DNA of 36,118 bases from CAYPPG01 sp964412555 (GCA_964412555.1 CAYPPG010000070.1:1-36118), one strand, 5' to 3'. Shown: positions 25,963-34,399, numbered from the stretch's first letter. Translations and numbers: made by a program. The notes: generated from the letters alone by a model not told the origin.

Positions 25963-26886
25963 ATGTCGCAGGTTAGTCGGAGAGAGTTTTTAGAATATGG
26001 TGCAAAACTGGCCGCTCTGCTTGGTTTGGGAAAGGCGTCTTTGCCGGTTATCGCAGAAGGCTTGGAAGATTTGTCTTCTGATAATCCTCCCGTTTTGTGG
26101 CTACAGGGGCAAAGTTGTTCCGGGTGTTCTGTTTCGTTATTGAATTCAGGCGAACCGGGACCGGCCGAGATATTGATGAGACATATTTCGCTTCTTTTCC
26201 ATTCCACTTTATCGACGGCTACGGGAGAAGTGGGAATGGAGATTGTGCATCGCACCATTGAAAAAGGCGGATTTTTTCTTGTCGTGGAAGGCAGTATGCC
26301 AGTAGGAATGCCGGAAGCGTGTAAGATGGGACATGAATTCATTACAGAGTTGACAGCCCGAGCCGCCCGCAAGGCGAATGCGGTGATTGCGATCGGGGCT
26401 TGCGCAGCCTTTGGAGGCATTCCGGCGGCGGAAAACAATCCAACCGGCGCCATAAGTGTTCCGGACTTTTTGCAAAATGAAGGGATTTCAAAACCGACAA
26501 TCCGATTGCCCGGTTGTCCTTGCCATCCGGATTGGCTTGTGGGAACATTAGTCCATATGCTGAAATTCGGATTGCCGGAAATGGATCCACTGGGACGGCC
26601 GAAAATGTTTTTTGGGAGATTTGTTCATGACCAATGTCCGCGTTTTGCCGATTATGAGCGGGAGAATTTTGCGAAATCGTTTTCGGATGAAGGTTGTTTG
26701 TTCAAGTTGGGATGTCAAGGACCGATAACCAAGGCGGATTGTACATTGCGCCATTGGAATTCCGGTACAAATACCTGTATCAATGCAGGTGCTCCATGCA
26801 TTGGCTGTGCGTCTGAACATTTTGCGCGAAAAGCTGCTTTTCCATTTTATACCAAGGGTGAGGCATTTTTCTCGAAGGAAATCTGA
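25963..26886 (+). CDS. [NiFe] hydrogenase small (electron-transfer) subunit with Tat signal
   Basis: 307 residues. A Tat signal (SRREFLEYGAKLAALLGL) sends the folded heterodimer to the periplasm. Iron-sulfur ligands: proximal cluster C52, C55, C147, C185; distal cluster H222, C225, C245, C251; medial cluster C260, C272, C279, C282. C272 stands where the standard enzymes have a Pro, so the medial cluster is probably [4Fe-4S] rather than [3Fe-4S]. There is an extra Cys187 beside C185. The C-terminus has no membrane helix, so the enzyme looks soluble. The gene starts 15 nt after the large-subunit stop behind an AAGGAAG ribosome-binding site, and ends 3 nt before a haem-type chemoreceptor gene. 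No cytochrome b subunit is visible. Confidence 0.95.
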   Translation: MSQVSRREFLEYGAKLAALLGLGKASLPVIAEGLEDLSSDNPPVLWLQGQSCSGCSVSLLNSGEPGPAEILMRHISLLFHSTLSTATGEVGMEIVHRTIEKGGFFLVVEGSMPVGMPEACKMGHEFITELTARAARKANAVIAIGACAAFGGIPAAENNPTGAISVPDFLQNEGISKPTIRLPGCPCHPDWLVGTLVHMLKFGLPEMDPLGRPKMFFGRFVHDQCPRFADYERENFAKSFSDEGCLFKLGCQGPITKADCTLRHWNSGTNTCINAGAPCIGCASEHFARKAAFPFYTKGEAFFSKEI

Positions 26887-26889
26887 GCA

Positions 26890-28455
26890 ATGAAACTCCA
26901 CACCAAATTGATCGTTTCGCTTCTAGCCGGTTTAATCATTGTTGTCACGATTGCCCAAATTATTCAATACAATAGTGCGGTTCAACAGATTATCGACCTT
27001 TCAGAGGCTAATATTGCACTGCTTCGCGAACGAGAAGAAATCAGCGCAAAAAATATATATTTGTCTGTCGAGCGTTCGATTGCCGGTTCTCTTGAGCGGG
27101 GAGAAATGGAGAAATTCACGCGTTTGCTTCGCGCACAAAAAGATGTGGAAGGATTGCTTGAATTTTCGTTGTTCGACAAGGAAGGAACGGTGACTCATTC
27201 TTCCGACAATTCTTTTTTAGGAAAACAATTGCCAACCGACCTTGAAGAACGATTATTTAATGATCCTCGTATGTTTCTCCAATATACAGATGAAGCCATT
27301 GAAATTTATCAGCCGCAGCCGATTACCCCCGATTGTGTCCGTTGTCATACCGATTGGGAGGTTGGGGGGGTTGGTGGTTTTACTTATTTTCGCTTTTCCA
27401 CCAAGGCGCTTTCCGATGCGAATCAACAATCGGTGACCACGATTGCGAATATGAAGGAAAGCAGCTATAAAAATTCCTTGTATACCGTGATCGGCGTTAT
27501 TATCGTCTTGGTTACTGCTATGTATTTATTGGTTTCTCTTTTTGTGGCCAGGCCGCTGAACAAGTTTGTCGGTCTTCTTCAACGCTTCGAAAAAGATGAA
27601 GGAGATTTGACCCGGCGCATTCCTATTCGCAGCCGGGATGAAATCGGTGTTTTGGCCCGGTTGTTTAATTCCTTTATCGAAAATTTGAATAATGTCATTA
27701 CCCAGGCACAGAAAGCTGCTTTCGTAGTCGGAAGCGGTGCGTCGCAGCAAGCAAGTGCTGTCGAAGAAACATCTTCCTCGATCGAGGAAATCGCCGGTAT
27801 GACGAAACACAATGCTTCGAAGGCGCAAGAGGCCAATAATCTGATGCAGGAAATTATCGACGACATCGAAACGGCCGATAATTCCATGACCTCGCTCAAT
27901 ACTGCTATGGAGGAACTATCCAATGCCAGCACGGAAACTGCCAAAATCATTAAAACGATCGATGAGATTGCTTTCCAAACCAATCTGCTTGCCTTGAATG
28001 CCGCAGTGGAAGCGGCGCGTGCCGGACAGGCGGGGGAAGGATTCGCCGTCGTTGCCGATGAAGTGCGTAATCTGGCAATGCGGTCAGCCGAGGCGGCGAA
28101 AAACACGGCGATTTTAATTGAAGATACGGTCAAAAAAATCAAGGAAGGCGGCAGTTTGTTGAAAACAACTACGAATGCATTTGTCGACGTTTCTGCGCGG
28201 AGTAAAAAAGCTTCAGAACTTGTCAATGAAATCGCAGTGGCTTCCAGTGAACAGTCTCAGGGGGTTGATCAGATCAATCGCGCATTGGCGGAAATCGACG
28301 AATCCACTCAACAAAACGCGTCACAAGCCATGAGCCTTTCGGAAACCATGTCCACATTCAAAACGGATTATACAGATAACCAAGCAAAAGATCGTTTTTT
28401 GCCTCAAAATAAGCAAAATAAACTCTTGAATGACCAAAGTTGGGACCACGAATAA
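26890..28455 (+). CDS. Methyl-accepting chemotaxis protein with periplasmic haem-c (CxxCH) sensor domain
   Basis: 521 residues. Membrane helices at about 5-25 and 196-220 enclose a 170-residue periplasmic domain that contains a c-type haem attachment motif, C149-V-R-C152-H153 (27334-27348). It resembles the haem-c PAS-like sensors known in some Geobacter chemoreceptors. A HAMP domain (about 219-275, RPLNKFVGLLQRFE) leads to a full signalling domain with the DEIAFQTNLLALNAAVEAARAG tip. Its signalling segment from the EETSxS motif to the tip has the same length (74 residues) as in the other receptor here, so both can share the neighbouring CheA/CheW. The ATG lies 3 nt after the hydrogenase small-subunit stop: one operon. 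A role as the redox sensor of hydrogenase activity is inferred. Confidence 0.93.
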   Translation: MKLHTKLIVSLLAGLIIVVTIAQIIQYNSAVQQIIDLSEANIALLREREEISAKNIYLSVERSIAGSLERGEMEKFTRLLRAQKDVEGLLEFSLFDKEGTVTHSSDNSFLGKQLPTDLEERLFNDPRMFLQYTDEAIEIYQPQPITPDCVRCHTDWEVGGVGGFTYFRFSTKALSDANQQSVTTIANMKESSYKNSLYTVIGVIIVLVTAMYLLVSLFVARPLNKFVGLLQRFEKDEGDLTRRIPIRSRDEIGVLARLFNSFIENLNNVITQAQKAAFVVGSGASQQASAVEETSSSIEEIAGMTKHNASKAQEANNLMQEIIDDIETADNSMTSLNTAMEELSNASTETAKIIKTIDEIAFQTNLLALNAAVEAARAGQAGEGFAVVADEVRNLAMRSAEAAKNTAILIEDTVKKIKEGGSLLKTTTNAFVDVSARSKKASELVNEIAVASSEQSQGVDQINRALAEIDESTQQNASQAMSLSETMSTFKTDYTDNQAKDRFLPQNKQNKLLNDQSWDHE

Positions 28456-28523
28456 GTCTCTTATATCTTTTACTTCATCCGAATGAGATTTCTCTTCCCC
28501 ATTTTCTTTTGTTGAAAATCCGA

Positions 28524-28553
28524 TTGATTGTGACGGTTCGACCCTCTTATGAT
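28524..28553 (+). promoter_or_regulatory. Possible sigma-70 promoter for the CotH-family gene
   Basis: TTGATT and TATGAT (five of six consensus positions) are separated by 18 nt, with about 65 nt from the predicted start site to the ATG at 28627. The -35 is weak. The 171-bp gap shows no clear terminator for the preceding receptor gene. Confidence 0.35.
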
Positions 28554-28626
28554 ATAGTGAAAAAGTATCTAATCGTCATACCGGTTATAGAATGGACTAG
28601 GAAAGAAAATTTTATAATATTCAATA

Positions 28627-30606
28627 ATGCTATTGCGCAAAATTTTCCTTTTTTTATTTTGGATATCCTTCCCATTGATTGTTTTTTCAGATTCGATTCT
28701 CATCAATGAATTCATGGCTTCCACATCGGAAACGGATTCGAGCGGAACACCGCTCGAATGGATCGAGATTCTGAATGATTCATCAAAGACTATTGACCTG
28801 ACCGGTTATAGTATGAGCGATGATCCGTTGGCCCCCCGAAAATGGGTATTTCCAGCGATTTCATTACCCCCCAATGAAATTCTACTCCTTTGGGCGACCG
28901 GATACGGTTTTTATAACGCAGACGAATATCACACCAATTTTCGTTTGAATCGAGAGGGGGAATATTTAGCGCTGTATGATGCAGATCTGAATCGTCTCGA
29001 CCGGATAACCTATCCTTTTCAACATCGTGATGTGTCTTATGGCCGAAATCTTCTACAGAAGGAAGAATGGCTTTTTTATAAGGAACCGACTCCAGGTGCT
29101 CCGAACAATACCTCTGGGAAAGCGGGATTTGCTTCAGCGCCTGTTTTTTCGACTCGTGGAGGGATTTATCCTGAGTCTCTATCGATTTCTCTTACAAAAC
29201 CGGAGAGTGATTCTGATATACGTTATACTCTCGATGGTTCGATTCCTGTTGAAACGAGCCCGATGTATACAGAGCCATTTCGTATTGAAGATACGAGGGT
29301 TGTTCGTGCGCGAGCGTTTCTTCCTCAAAGGTACCCGAGTGATGTTATTACTGAATCTTATGTTATTCATAAATATCCGCCGCTGCCGGTGATTTCTTTG
29401 GTAACCGATCCTCCGAATTTGTGGGACCGAAGAAACGGTATTTATCAAAATGCAACCCAACATGGATTTGCCTGGGAACGACCGGTGTCTTTTTCTTTTC
29501 TTCCTCAGTCAGGCCAATCACTTTTCACGGTAGACGCTGGATTGAGAATTCACGGAGGCGCGTCCCGTCAGCGGGCGGAGAAGAAGTCCTTTCGTGTGTA
29601 TTTCCGTAGAGAATACGGGCCGGGGAAGTTGAGAGTCCCGCTTCTTCCTTCCACTTCTGTCAGTGAGTTCGATAGTTTTGTACTTCGCGCCGGATACAAT
29701 GACAGCTGGGTACATTGGGATGCGGACGAACGCCGGGTGGCGGTTTATCTTTCCGATCAGCTGGGACGGGATATCCATGCCGATATGGGTTCCGTGGCCT
29801 GTCATGGCATATACGCCAATTTATATTTGAACGGGGAATATTGGGGGCTTTACAATATTTGTGAACGAATCGACGGCGACTTTTTGACCTCTTATTACGG
29901 ATTCGATGAGTGGGATATCATTTCGGATGATGAAGTGAAAGAAGGAGACCGGCAAGAATGGATGCGCTTGACTCGCTTTACAACCAGCACCGATTTTTCC
30001 AATCCGGAGAAGTATCAAGAGCTTCTTTCGCTGATCGATGTGGAGCAAGTAACCGGTTATTATATTTTGAATATTTGGGTGCAGAATCATGACTGGCCGC
30101 ATCACAACTGGTATGCGGTACGGGAACGGCATCCGCAGGGGCGCTGGAAGTTGTTGGTTTGGGATATCGAAGATTCTTTCGGATCGGGCGCTTCACGCGG
30201 ACAATATACTCTCAATACCTTTAACCGTGCGCAGAATGACACTTCACTGGGGAATTTATTCTCTGCGTTGATGCAAAATCGAGACTATCGGAATTATTTT
30301 CTGCAGCAGCTGGAATATCATTTGAATGCGTCGCTCCGTGAGGAACATCTTTTACAACAACTGGAAAGACATGCCGATCTTATTCGTTCTGCGATGCCCA
30401 TGGAAGCGGAACGGTGGAATCAGTCGAAAAGTCTATCGGACTGGGAAGCCGCATTGGATATCGCCCGTAGGTTTATCCGCGAACGGACGGATTATGTGAG
30501 GCGCTTTGTTTATCAATCCCTTCGTTTACCCACTCCAACTCCTTTACCCACCCCGACTCCAACGCCCCCTTATGTCAACGTTCCAAATTGGAATATTTAT
30601 GATTGA
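28627..30606 (+). CDS. Secreted lamin-tail / CotH kinase-like protein
   Basis: 659 residues. A signal peptide (about 1-21) is followed by a lamin-tail domain (about 22-155, SILINEFMASTSETDSSGT through LEWIEILNDSSKTIDLTGYSMSD), a chitobiase/FN3-associated beta domain (about 170-250, with IRYTLDGSIP), then a CotH kinase-like domain (about 255-585) with HNWYAVRE and LLVWDIEDSFG; the Asp residues of the latter match the metal-binding site of CotH atypical kinases. The last 35 residues are a Pro-Thr-rich spacer and a short tail, which may anchor or export the protein. CotH phosphorylates spore-coat proteins in Bacillus; in non-sporulating bacteria such proteins are surface components of unknown role. 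A function here is not proposed. Confidence 0.85.
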   Translation: MLLRKIFLFLFWISFPLIVFSDSILINEFMASTSETDSSGTPLEWIEILNDSSKTIDLTGYSMSDDPLAPRKWVFPAISLPPNEILLLWATGYGFYNADEYHTNFRLNREGEYLALYDADLNRLDRITYPFQHRDVSYGRNLLQKEEWLFYKEPTPGAPNNTSGKAGFASAPVFSTRGGIYPESLSISLTKPESDSDIRYTLDGSIPVETSPMYTEPFRIEDTRVVRARAFLPQRYPSDVITESYVIHKYPPLPVISLVTDPPNLWDRRNGIYQNATQHGFAWERPVSFSFLPQSGQSLFTVDAGLRIHGGASRQRAEKKSFRVYFRREYGPGKLRVPLLPSTSVSEFDSFVLRAGYNDSWVHWDADERRVAVYLSDQLGRDIHADMGSVACHGIYANLYLNGEYWGLYNICERIDGDFLTSYYGFDEWDIISDDEVKEGDRQEWMRLTRFTTSTDFSNPEKYQELLSLIDVEQVTGYYILNIWVQNHDWPHHNWYAVRERHPQGRWKLLVWDIEDSFGSGASRGQYTLNTFNRAQNDTSLGNLFSALMQNRDYRNYFLQQLEYHLNASLREEHLLQQLERHADLIRSAMPMEAERWNQSKSLSDWEAALDIARRFIRERTDYVRRFVYQSLRLPTPTPLPTPTPTPPYVNVPNWNIYD

Positions 30607-30701
30607 GTTCATTTTATACACTTGAGTTTTCTCCTATTCTCCCCTTTGGTAAAAAGAAAAAATGTGGTTAAGATAAGAAACATTTTGAAATTGATGATTT
30701 C

Positions 30702-30720
30702 CAAAACTCCCGAAGTTTTG
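30702..30720 (+). other. Hairpin upstream of the arabinofuranosidase gene
   Basis: CAAAACT, loop CCCGA, AGTTTTG: a perfect 7-bp stem 35 nt ahead of the ATG, just before the AAGGAG ribosome-binding site. No T-run follows. It could be a weak terminator for the preceding gene or an RNA leader element. Confidence 0.4.
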
Positions 30721-30755
30721 CGGTATATCTAGGGAGTATGTAAGGAGAAAGGAAA

Positions 30756-32315
30756 ATGGTAGAGAAATTCATAAGTACTTTGAAAATCTTTTTAGCAATT
30801 GCCGTGTCGGTTGTCTGTTTGGACGGTTTCGCGAGAGAGTCGCTTGAAAATAAGCTGGTGGTCAATGCCGATTTAGGTTCCGAAAAGATCAACCGGAATA
30901 TTTATGGGCATTTTGCGGAGCATTTGGGTGGATGCATTTACAACGGGTTCTGGGTCGGTGAGGACAGCGATATTCCCAATGTTCGGGGAATTCGGACGGA
31001 TATCGTAAAAGCGTTGAAGCACATCGATATTCCCGTGCTGCGGTGGCCGGGAGGTTGTTTTGCGGATGAGTATCATTGGAAAGAGGGGATCGGTCCGAAA
31101 GACGAACGGCCGCCGATGGTGAATACACATTGGGGGATGGTGACGGAGAACAATCATTTCGGAACTCACGAATTCATGGATTTGTGTGAACAACTCGGCT
31201 GCGAGCCATATATCTGTGGAAACGTGGGAAGTGGTTCGGTGCGGGAGATGCAGGAATGGGTGGAATACATGACGTTCGACGGAGAAAGTCCCATGGCGGA
31301 TCTTCGAAGGGAAAACGGTCGGGAGGAACCGTGGAAAGTCAAGTATTGGGGGGTCGGCAATGAAAGTTGGGGATGCGGCGGAAATATGAAGCCGGAGTAT
31401 TATGCGGATTTATACTTGCGATTTCAGACGTATTTACGGAACTTTTCAGGAAATCGGCTGTTCAAGATAGCCTGTGGTTCCTATGGTATGCGGTTGCATT
31501 GGACCGAGACGTTGATGGAAAAGGCGAAGGACCGGATGCATGGTTTGAGCCTGCATTATTACTGTGGTTCGGGAGAAGAAAGCCGTTCGGCGACGGAATT
31601 CAAAGAAGTCGATTGGTTCGGTCAACTGCAGCGGGCGCTGGAGATGGAGGATATCTTATTCGCTCATTCCACGATTATGGATAAATATGATGCAGAGAAG
31701 AGAGTCGGTTTGATGGTGGATGAATGGGGAGCGTGGCATGCGGTTGAACCGGGCACGAATCCAGGATTCTTGTTCCAGCAAAACTCGTTACGGGATGCCT
31801 TGGTCGCGGGATTGACACTGAATATTTTCAACCATCACTGTGACCGCGTGAAGATGGCGAATATTGCGCAGACAGTAAACGTCTTGCAAGCGATGGTATT
31901 GACCTTCGGGGAACATATGATTTTGACACCGACCTATCACGTATTCGATCTCTTTAAGGTGCATCAGGATGCAACGTTGGTGCCAATCGATTTGAAATGC
32001 AGAGAGTATGAATTTGAAGGAGATGAGATTCCGGCGTTGAACGCTTCTGCATCTCGGAATGCGGACGGCAAGGTGCATGTTTCGATATGCAATCTCGATG
32101 CGAATGAACCTGTCAAACTCGTTTGTGAAGTCCGGGGGATGGATGTAGACGACATATCCGGCCGCTTGTTGACAGCGGATGCAATTACTGCACACAATAC
32201 GGTAGAAAAGCCGGAGCGGGTAAAACCGGTGCCTTTTGTTGATTTTGAAGTCGAACCGGAAGGGATTGTTGTCAATGTGCCGTCTAAGTCGGTGATTGTG
32301 TTGGGAATTGAATAA
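30756..32315 (+). CDS. Secreted GH51-family alpha-L-arabinofuranosidase
   Basis: 519 residues, the usual length for GH51. A signal peptide covers about residues 1-26. The (beta/alpha)8 catalytic domain is intact, with NIYGHFAEHLGG (about 48-59), VLRWPGGCFADEYHWK (94-109), the acid/base Glu203 in WGVGNESWG and the nucleophile Glu323 in LMVDEWG. The C-terminal part from about residue 400 is the family's beta domain. It releases arabinose from arabinans or arabinoxylan side chains. A strong AAGGAGAAAGGAAA leader precedes the ATG. The export signal is less usual than the cytoplasmic GH51 enzymes of many bacteria. Confidence 0.92.
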   Translation: MVEKFISTLKIFLAIAVSVVCLDGFARESLENKLVVNADLGSEKINRNIYGHFAEHLGGCIYNGFWVGEDSDIPNVRGIRTDIVKALKHIDIPVLRWPGGCFADEYHWKEGIGPKDERPPMVNTHWGMVTENNHFGTHEFMDLCEQLGCEPYICGNVGSGSVREMQEWVEYMTFDGESPMADLRRENGREEPWKVKYWGVGNESWGCGGNMKPEYYADLYLRFQTYLRNFSGNRLFKIACGSYGMRLHWTETLMEKAKDRMHGLSLHYYCGSGEESRSATEFKEVDWFGQLQRALEMEDILFAHSTIMDKYDAEKRVGLMVDEWGAWHAVEPGTNPGFLFQQNSLRDALVAGLTLNIFNHHCDRVKMANIAQTVNVLQAMVLTFGEHMILTPTYHVFDLFKVHQDATLVPIDLKCREYEFEGDEIPALNASASRNADGKVHVSICNLDANEPVKLVCEVRGMDVDDISGRLLTADAITAHNTVEKPERVKPVPFVDFEVEPEGIVVNVPSKSVIVLGIE

Positions 32316-32343
32316 AAGAATACGCTGGCTTTTTTTTGAGCGA

Positions 32344-32745
32344 TCAATCCCCGAATAAAAATTGGGCAATTCGAAATGCGCCTCTGCGATGTCGTGCCGT
32401 AAAGCGATATCCCCACTCGCTGATGCGGGCAAACAAGGGAACCTTTTTGTATAACACCAGAAGCCATCCCCGGCGCGGCGCGTAGGCCCAGGCTCGAAAT
32501 ACCGCTTCAGCGCCGTAATAGACTTTTCCGTTGATTTCGATCAATTGAACCGATTTTTGAAAATATTCTGTCGGGATTTCCGGATAGCGGTCGTCTGCTG
32601 TTTGATACGGTTCAAAGTCAATCTGATCCGCAAGTATCCGTCGGATTTTCTCTACACACCAGCAACAAAACGGGCATTTCCCATCGTAAATCAGCAATGG
32701 TTTTTTGATGACTGGATTGTAGATGGTAATTCCCGATTTTGGCAT
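32344..32745 (-). CDS. DCC-family (DUF393) thiol-disulfide oxidoreductase-like protein
   Basis: 133 residues from the ATG at 32745. A longer frame would start at 32805, but that start lies within the stem-loop terminator at 32793-32819, so the shorter form is chosen. The YDGKCPFCCWCV motif near the N-terminus is the conserved D-x-x-C-x-x-C signature of the DCC family, and WAYAPRRGWLL is also typical. Members of the family are small proteins of poorly known function. It converges on the GH51 gene with a 28-bp gap. Confidence 0.82.
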   Translation of the reverse strand: MPKSGITIYNPVIKKPLLIYDGKCPFCCWCVEKIRRILADQIDFEPYQTADDRYPEIPTEYFQKSVQLIEINGKVYYGAEAVFRAWAYAPRRGWLLVLYKKVPLFARISEWGYRFTARHRRGAFRIAQFLFGD

Positions 32746-32792
32746 GAGAATACTATTTTCCCCTATTCTTGATTTTTTCTGATGGAAATGCG

Positions 32793-32819
32793 AAAAGGCC
32801 ATCAAGATGATGGCCTTTT
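32793..32819 (-). terminator. Strong intrinsic terminator with 12-bp perfect stem
   Basis: AAAAGGCCATCA, loop AGA, TGATGGCCTTTT: a perfect 12-bp stem with T-runs on both strands, so it can act in both directions. It sits 36 nt after the stop of the exported repeat protein at 32855 and would end the sigma/anti-sigma/exported-protein transcription unit. Confidence 0.85.
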
Positions 32820-32854
32820 AACAGTTTACTCTAAGAAGGATAGATTTGTGAAGC

Positions 32855-34399
32855 TTACCCCTTTCGAATGATAACCGGTCCGAACTGATTGTTCAGCCGA
32901 ATCGCTCCGTCGCCGTCTCCAAGAGCTCCTTTCACGGTTTCCTTGTTCATCATTTCTTTTTTTCTTGCCAGTTCTTTGGGCGCTTCGATCGAGCCTGTGT
33001 TGACATACGCTTCCACACTGCCCCCGTAATGTTCGGGTAATTCAAGCTGCACTTTTCCAAAGGAAAAATTCCCATTGACTACGGCATCTTTGGGTAAGCC
33101 TTTGATATGTGCCTGGCCATAATTCACTTTTACATTCAAGTCATCTGTCCAACCGTTGATCATCACACTCCCGAACCGGTTTTTGACCGTTCCCTTACCG
33201 GCATGGTTGAATACGTTGATGGGACCGAATGAGTTGGCGAGAGTCAAAGTTCCATTTGATCCGGTGACGTTGATCGGACCGAATGAGTTTTCACATTTCA
33301 CGGAAGATTCTAAGTTGACAACCGTGACTTCGCCGAATGAATTCTTGGCGGAAATCGGAATGCCTTTGGGAACCGTGACATCCATTTCTACGAAAGCCAT
33401 GTTACCGTTCTTGATTTCCTCTTCGTCCGGATTTTTTCCGTTGGTGGAAATCGTGACTTGGTTTCCTTCCTCTTGGACTTCAATTTTCATTTCCTCGAGT
33501 AGTTCCTGCGCAAGTTCGGTGTTTTTTGCACCGGCTGTCATCGTTGCGGAAACTGTAATTTGCGTGGCGGATTCCGCAGGAGTAATACGAATTGTTGTGG
33601 CGGCGCATTGGAAAAATAACTCAGTGTCTTCCGTAATCTCCACCGATGCAGCGAATTGTTCGGAAACGGTTTCTCCTTCGAATTGATCGAGCATTTGCGA
33701 ATAATTCATGCCTTCCGGCGTAGAAGGGGGGGAAGGTAAAACAGGTTCTATTTCAGGAATAGGCGGAATAGGTTTGATTTCCGGAATGGGCGGAATGGAA
33801 GGCATTGGTGGAATATCGAAGTTGGAATCGAATTTCATGTCCTTGATGGCTTTTAGGATTTTCTGCACTTTCTCTTCAATGTGTGGAGCGATCTTTTCCA
33901 ATTCCTTGGACAATTCTTTCGCGTGTGGTTCGAGTTCTTTGTGCTTTTCTTTGATTTCTTTAAGAAGAGGCTTCATGTTCTCCATGAGTTGTTTCACCCA
34001 CGGTTCGGTTTCTTTTTCTACTTTTTTCGACCACGTTTCGATGTCTTCTGCCAGATCTTTTGCCCACGGTTCAGAATTCTGCTTCAGTTCCTGCGCCCAT
34101 TTCTCCATCTTTTGGGCGAGATCTTCGGCCCAGGGTTTGGTTTCTTTTTCGAATTGCTGCCCCCATTTTTGCATATCCTTACCGAATTGTTCCGCCCAGG
34201 GACCGAATTCCTGTTGGAACTCTTTTGCCCAATCTTGCATTTCTTTTGCGAATTCTTCCCACTCCCCTTGTTTCTCGGCCGGCTTGGTTGCGGAATCCGG
34301 TTGTGGAGCCTCAGCCCATGAGATCACGGAGAAATGAAATGCAAACAGAGCGACAAAAATGACGAAGTAATTCACTCGTTGTAATTTGAGTTTGTCCAT
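32855..34399 (-). CDS. Exported protein with apolipoprotein-like 11/22-residue repeats and a beta-repeat (DUF4097-like) domain
   Basis: 514 residues. A signal peptide (about 1-30) leads to a region of strictly spaced Trp residues (57, 68, 79, 90, 101, 112, 123, 134: every 11) with a Pro at every second unit, followed by a further helical stretch (about 145-190). A Pro-rich hinge (about 197-228) follows, then a beta region with 18-residue repeats (NSFG at 353, 371, 389 and NRFG at 407) like DUF4097 adhesin-head domains, ending in NNQFGPVIIRKG. The amphipathic repeat type is known to bind lipid in eukaryotic apolipoproteins; here a role at an envelope surface is inferred. It lies just downstream of an anti-sigma/ECF sigma pair, which may control it. 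Start: AAGGA ribosome-binding site. Confidence 0.85.
   Translation of the reverse strand: MDKLKLQRVNYFVIFVALFAFHFSVISWAEAPQPDSATKPAEKQGEWEEFAKEMQDWAKEFQQEFGPWAEQFGKDMQKWGQQFEKETKPWAEDLAQKMEKWAQELKQNSEPWAKDLAEDIETWSKKVEKETEPWVKQLMENMKPLLKEIKEKHKELEPHAKELSKELEKIAPHIEEKVQKILKAIKDMKFDSNFDIPPMPSIPPIPEIKPIPPIPEIEPVLPSPPSTPEGMNYSQMLDQFEGETVSEQFAASVEITEDTELFFQCAATTIRITPAESATQITVSATMTAGAKNTELAQELLEEMKIEVQEEGNQVTISTNGKNPDEEEIKNGNMAFVEMDVTVPKGIPISAKNSFGEVTVVNLESSVKCENSFGPINVTGSNGTLTLANSFGPINVFNHAGKGTVKNRFGSVMINGWTDDLNVKVNYGQAHIKGLPKDAVVNGNFSFGKVQLELPEHYGGSVEAYVNTGSIEAPKELARKKEMMNKETVKGALGDGDGAIRLNNQFGPVIIRKG
33968..34231 (-). repeat. Eight 11-residue units, Pro-punctuated every 22
   Basis: The coding repeat covers residues 57-144. 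Each unit begins with Trp (WAKEFQQEFGP, WAEQFGKDMQK, and so on). Pro ends units at residues 67, 89, 111 and 133, so three consecutive Pro-to-Pro intervals are exactly 22 residues. This is the spacing of apolipoprotein A/E amphipathic helices. Confidence 0.85.

Noticed and set aside
25945..25963. Large and small hydrogenase subunits are in the same reading frame, separated by one TGA and five codons, so read-through or selenocysteine could fuse them
   Set aside because: All four Ni ligands are already Cys, the TGA follows the normal mature end, and the small subunit has its own ribosome-binding site and Tat signal at its ATG.
32746..32805. Longer N-terminus for the DCC-family protein
   Set aside because: The start would sit inside the strong 12-bp terminator stem; the ATG at 32745 gives the full conserved domain.
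33156..34362. Plus-strand frames opposite the repeat protein, rich in Phe, Ser and Cys
   Set aside because: They mirror the 11-residue repeat codons and have no ribosome-binding sites or known domains.
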